Below, piece by piece: positions 61,701-64,000 of a stretch of 64,000 nucleotides of DNA; within the stretch, counting starts at the first letter, position 1, and each line of letters starts with the position of its first letter. The notes under the pieces were generated by a model, which was given only the letters and a program-made list of their open reading frames with translations, did no database searches and was not told the DNA's origin. The position numbers and the translations under genes were made by a program. The DNA is from JBKECF01 sp047974375 (GTDB taxonomy: Bacteria; Bacillota; Clostridia; Lachnospirales; CAMZNU01), in assembly GCA_047974375.1 (NCBI GenBank), contig JBKECF010000014.1:1-64000 (forward strand), given 5' to 3'.

Positions 61701-62121
61701 AAAAGTTGAATCAAACAGTTATAGTACCTTGCTAAAAGAATTTATGTTATCTGGTGTGTTTTTAAGTGAAGAAGAAGATAGTAAAAAAGTTTTAGCATTA
61801 CTAGACAATAATTTTAAAGATGGTTCTGCAATAGTTCCAGCTGGAATAAAAAAAGATGGCGAGTTTACAACGCATTCAAATTATTTTACAGAAAATGAAT
61901 TTGAGAATGCTTTTGCATACACAAAGGAAAAATTAAGAGAAATTTGTAAAAACATATATAGTGGAAATATAAATGTAAACCCTATTTTAAAAGACGATTT
62001 TTCTACTTGTAGTTATTGTAAGCATAAAAATATATGTAAAAAAGATTTAAAGGATAAAGTAGATTATAATGTATTAAATAAAGTTAATAAAGATATTTTT
62101 AAGAATGCAGAAAATAAATAA
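58747..62121 (+). CDS. addB: ATP-dependent helicase/nuclease subunit B
   Basis: AddB of the AddAB recombination nuclease, 1124 residues, near the usual length. The N terminus matches AddB in IIYIVPEQSTLHTERTLM, SQVYSFKRLAFKTLSEVG and VLDGFIALTPQEYKILEKL. The place where AddB normally has the Walker A (GxxGSGKT) reads SSKFYNTNKIAK, so ATP binding there seems lost. The nuclease domain is intact: GKIDRIDIYDDNG, VLDYKSGNTEF and HGTQLQLIVYLMAI. The iron-sulfur cysteines are Cys779 and Cys1088, Cys1091, Cys1097. No addA follows; the next gene is trmL. AGGAGAATAAG precedes the ATG. Confidence 0.9.
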   Translation: MKYILSSKFYNTNKIAKMLLKLEKEKQIIYIVPEQSTLHTERTLMEKSGRKAIMQSQVYSFKRLAFKTLSEVGDNNLEPLDDTAKGLILRKIIEEKKESFKFYKNASNKIGFIEEISNIITEFQSYSISPQNIKDKLAMDDIGILGLKMSDIYEIYISYCSYIESRYITPEITLDYLNNKIQFSNNIKNSIIVLDGFIALTPQEYKILEKLLLYAYDVLFVFPINEVPKKEYFDNINKGDIFYEIKNIWNKIYFFSKEINLNTEFVALEEDCNESDLTYLQNNYFKEAKVIDGKNIELSSCKNKYEEITLLCENIIRLVRDNGYRYSDIGVFTNARDKSTIEGILSQYNIPYFLDEKDKIISLSLPTLILDIVNVVVSNHSYESVFKILKSELMSFDSRSLEILENYALEYGIKGYKWKRKVKNSENSEKILDDIYEDLNSTEKEVFDISFEDFYNSKKYDMEKINKTKDEVLKKLMFFTYKIDKKEYDIVYLTKKIFRFLINNSVHEKLLGIEEYLNDVGDFERVKEYSQIWEKTINVFNKLNEFLKDTKVTINDFYKILEAGFVSEELATLPSKVDEVLIGDIKRTISEPKKVVCLITLNEGIIPSIYNENKLLSDDEKDFLSDKKISLSENSKKLLIRENLYFYRVLQLAEEKLFLSYSQRQLNGDMMFPSPYINKIKNIVNISEKNYKEDLTISVSLFKKISELIPRRSAGLSEKEEAIFQFFYNKEEYKYIIDLLINMQNEKNIKEKLSESLVSKFYGNELITSVSRLERYVRCPYLYFIDYNLKAKDRVIYEADYIDYGNLFHYILEKYDEYIANEKIKWSDVEDEQIKNIVDSIVIDSLKENSIYLSSSRYESFLERISNISKKSIWALREHIRHGNFQVTGSEVEFSKEENALTLEVDGKKIYLVGKIDRIDIYDDNGVKYVKVLDYKSGNTEFSIDEIYHGTQLQLIVYLMAILESADLKAESMPGGMFYFKIQNPKVESNSYSTLLKEFMLSGVFLSEEEDSKKVLALLDNNFKDGSAIVPAGIKKDGEFTTHSNYFTENEFENAFAYTKEKLREICKNIYSGNINVNPILKDDFSTCSYCKHKNICKKDLKDKVDYNVLNKVNKDIFKNAENK

Positions 62122-62130
62122 GGAGTTAAT

Positions 62131-62619
62131 ATGAACATTGTATTATTAGAACCTGAGCAAGGTGGCAATACTGGCAATATAGGAAGAACGTGTATTGCAA
62201 CAAATTCTACTTTACATTTAATTAGACCTCTAGGTTTTAAATTAACAAGTAAAGAGTTAAAAAAAGCTGGAATGGATTATTGGCCAAGTGTAAATTATAA
62301 ACTTTACGATGATTTTAAAGATTTTTTAGAAAAAAACAATTACCCAGTAATATACATGGCAACAACGAAGTCTAAAAAAACCTATGCTGACATTAATTAT
62401 AAGTCTAATGATTTTATAATGTTTGGTAAAGAAAGTGGTGGTATTCCAGAGGAAATTTTAGTAGACTATAGAAAAACTTGTATAAGAATTCCTATGGATG
62501 TAAATGCCCGTTCTTTAAATCTTTCCAATTCCGTGGCAATAGTTGTTTATGAGGCTATGAGACAAAACTTTTTCCAAGGTTTGGAAATAGAAGGAGAGCT
62601 GCATAATTTGAATTGGTAA
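62131..62619 (+). CDS. trmL: tRNA (cytidine/uridine-34 2'-O)-methyltransferase
   Basis: SPOUT methyltransferase of 162 residues that 2'-O-methylates the wobble base of tRNA-Leu isoacceptors. Visible are the N-terminal LEPEQGGNTGNIGRTCIATN, then FGKESGGIPEEIL, and the knot region CIRIPMDVNARSLNLSNSVA, all typical of TrmL. The length is normal. AATAAGGAGTTAAT precedes the ATG, 9 bases after addB. Confidence 0.93.
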   Translation: MNIVLLEPEQGGNTGNIGRTCIATNSTLHLIRPLGFKLTSKELKKAGMDYWPSVNYKLYDDFKDFLEKNNYPVIYMATTKSKKTYADINYKSNDFIMFGKESGGIPEEILVDYRKTCIRIPMDVNARSLNLSNSVAIVVYEAMRQNFFQGLEIEGELHNLNW

Positions 62620-62649
62620 GTTGAATTTACCAAAATAATAAATTACTAC

Positions 62650-62678
62650 TTGACTTAAAAAAAATATATTGGTATACT
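62650..62678 (+). promoter_or_regulatory. Promoter of the pheS T-box transcript
   Basis: TTGACT (62650-62655) and TATACT (62673-62678) with exactly 17 bases between. Confidence 0.75.
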
Positions 62679-62684
62679 CCTAAT

Positions 62685-62930
62685 AATATCTTTAAAACAT
62701 TGAATGTGACACGTCATTTAGAATTTATATATAAGAGAGAAAATGTATTTGCTGTGAGCATTTTTTATATAAACTATTTGATTTCCCACAGGAGTTGATA
62801 TTTGGAACAGCTTTGCTAATTATAAGTATCCGGGTATGCCCGTTATCGCTATAGAGAGTTTGGCTTTTTTTAGCCTTAAACTAGGGTGGTACCGCGTTAA
62901 TTCGTCCCTTTGTATAAAGGGGCTTTTTTT
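62685..62930 (+). promoter_or_regulatory. T-box leader of pheS
   Basis: Antitermination leader sensing uncharged tRNA-Phe. The conserved T-box AGGGTGGTACCGCG is at 62883-62896, and the terminator stem GTCCCTTT/AAAGGGGC (62904-62911 with 62916-62923) is followed by seven T. Stem I has AGAGAG and GCTGTGAG segments, and TTC at 62783-62785 is the likely Phe specifier codon. Confidence 0.92.
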
Positions 62931-62981
62931 ATGCCCAAAACTAATAATCTAGTAAAAAACTAAATAATAGAAAGGAAAATT

Positions 62982-64000
62982 ATGGAAGAGAAATTAAAAC
63001 TAATTAAAGAGTCTATAATTAATCAAGTGAAAGGCGCTAAAGATACTAAAGCTTTAGAAGATGTAAAAGTAAAATTTTTAGGAAAAAAGGGAGAGTTAAC
63101 TCAGCTATTAAAATCCATGGGTAGTTTATCTGCCGAAGAGCGACCTAAAATGGGTCAATTAGTAAATGAAGTGAGAAATTTTTCAGAAAATATTTTAAAA
63201 GAAACAAAGGAAAAAATTGAAATATATGAAATGGAAAATAAACTAAAAGAAGAATTTATCGATATATCCATGAGTGGAAATAAAAGTAAACTAGGTAAAA
63301 AGCATCCGATGACTACAGTTATTGATGACCTGAAAAATATATTTATTGGAATGGGGTATGAAATTGCAGAAGGTCCTGAAATTGAAAAGGATTACTACAA
63401 TTTCAAAGCTTTAAATATTCCAGAAAATCATCCAGCAAAAGATGAACAAGATACATTTTATTTAGGGAATGATTTATTGCTAAGAACTCAAACGTCGCCT
63501 GTGCAAGTTCGTGAAATGGAAAAAGGCAAGTTGCCTATAAAGCTAATAGCTCCAGGCAGGGTATATAGAAGTGATGAAGTAGATGCAACTCATTCTCCTG
63601 TATTTCACCAGTTAGAAGGTTTAGTTGTAGACCAAGGTATTACTATGGGTGATTTAAAAGGTGCGCTTAGTGTATTTGCTAAGGAACTATTTGGCGATGA
63701 AACAAAAACACGTTTTAGACCTCATCATTTCCCATTTACTGAGCCAAGTGCAGAAATGGATGTTACTTGTTTTGCTTGTGGCGGAAGCGGCTGTAGAGTT
63801 TGTAAAGATAGTGGATGGATTGAACTTTTAGGTTGTGGTATGGTTCATCCAAGAGTACTAGAAATGAGTGGTATCAACCCTGAGTTATATAGCGGATTTG
63901 CATTTGGAATGGGTCTTGAACGTATTGCCATGCAAAGATACGGTATAACAGACCTAAGGTTATTATATGAAAATGACGTTAACTTTTTAAAACAGTTTTA
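62982..64000 (+). CDS. pheS: Phenylalanyl-tRNA synthetase alpha subunit
   Basis: Alpha subunit of the class II synthetase for tRNA-Phe, 339 residues. The window ends two bases into what should be the stop codon (TA), so the coding part is complete. The N-terminal coiled coil (about 1-85) is followed by the catalytic core: HPMTTVIDDLKNIFIGMGYE, then TQTSPVQVREME, RVYRSDEVDATHSPVFHQLE (motif 2) and GFAFGMGLERIAMQRYGI (motif 3). It ends DVNFLKQF, the usual C terminus. A Cys-rich CFACGGSGCRVCKDSG stretch, as in many Bacillota, is present. AGAAAGGAAAATT precedes the ATG. The beta subunit gene should follow outside the window. Confidence 0.97.
   Translation, partial: MEEKLKLIKESIINQVKGAKDTKALEDVKVKFLGKKGELTQLLKSMGSLSAEERPKMGQLVNEVRNFSENILKETKEKIEIYEMENKLKEEFIDISMSGNKSKLGKKHPMTTVIDDLKNIFIGMGYEIAEGPEIEKDYYNFKALNIPENHPAKDEQDTFYLGNDLLLRTQTSPVQVREMEKGKLPIKLIAPGRVYRSDEVDATHSPVFHQLEGLVVDQGITMGDLKGALSVFAKELFGDETKTRFRPHHFPFTEPSAEMDVTCFACGGSGCRVCKDSGWIELLGCGMVHPRVLEMSGINPELYSGFAFGMGLERIAMQRYGITDLRLLYENDVNFLKQF

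Overview
The window is very AT-rich and looks like the chromosome of a low-GC Gram-positive anaerobe of the Clostridia (Bacillota). The evidence is two T-box leaders in front of aminoacyl-tRNA synthetase genes, strong AGGAGG ribosome binding sites, sigma-A promoters with 16-17 bp spacers, YesM/YesN regulation, the fhs-folD one-carbon pair, AddB, LuxS and a sugar ABC importer without its own ATPase. A family below Clostridia cannot be fixed from the sequence; the order Lachnospirales is a guess. No rRNA, tRNA, CRISPR array, transposase or phage gene was seen.

Layout. 1-2.5 kb: tail of a YknXYZ/MacAB-type export operon. 2.5-4.4 kb: purine permease and a TIGR04076-like protein on the minus strand. 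4.5-17.1 kb: a carbohydrate locus. On the minus strand it holds a lipoprotein sugar-binding protein, two permeases, an apiosidase-like hydrolase and a six-hairpin glycosidase-like enzyme. On the plus strand are three divergent regulators: a membrane AraC-type protein, a YesM kinase and a YesN regulator. 17.2-19.3 kb: NfeD/YuaF-like protein and a flotillin interrupted by one in-frame TAA. 19.4-27.5 kb: an exonuclease, then an operon of a FliK-like protein, M18 aminopeptidase, PrmA, RsmE, a small unknown, LuxS and an Ig/TPR membrane protein, then two acetyltransferases. 27.6-36.8 kb: DUF368 protein, NADH oxidase, a DUF4080 radical SAM protein, Nth, PhoP/PhoR and a Na/Pi cotransporter. 37-43 kb: T-box leuS, then a minus-strand group of a split Cas4-like nuclease, YhaM and an aminotransferase. 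43-50.4 kb: fhs-folD-rimO-pgsA-cinA-EamA-PHP operon. 50.4-51.4 kb: two decayed genes. 51.5-55.6 kb: oppBCDF behind a structured leader. 55.7-62.6 kb: a stalk-domain secreted protein, a two-component system, AddB and TrmL. 62.6-64 kb: T-box pheS, lacking only the last base of its stop codon.

How the genes fit together. The 4.5-17 kb block reads as a sense-and-import unit for a plant cell wall glycan, perhaps an apiose-containing one. Outward-facing kinase and AraC-type sensors probably turn on a binding protein, two permeases and two intracellular hydrolases. Most of the rest is housekeeping: one-carbon metabolism, tRNA and ribosome modification, DNA repair and phosphate handling.

The least explained structure is a pair of related repeats of about 270 bp (11647-11915 and 28500-28774). 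Each is an array of short hairpins placed just upstream of an unrelated minus-strand gene. Hairpin stems are kept between copies while several loops differ, and the copies differ by exchange or duplication of whole hairpin modules. Several genes are broken or split: flotillin, a HIRAN protein, its neighbour, and the Cas4-like nuclease. AddB lacks a recognisable Walker A motif and has no AddA beside it.
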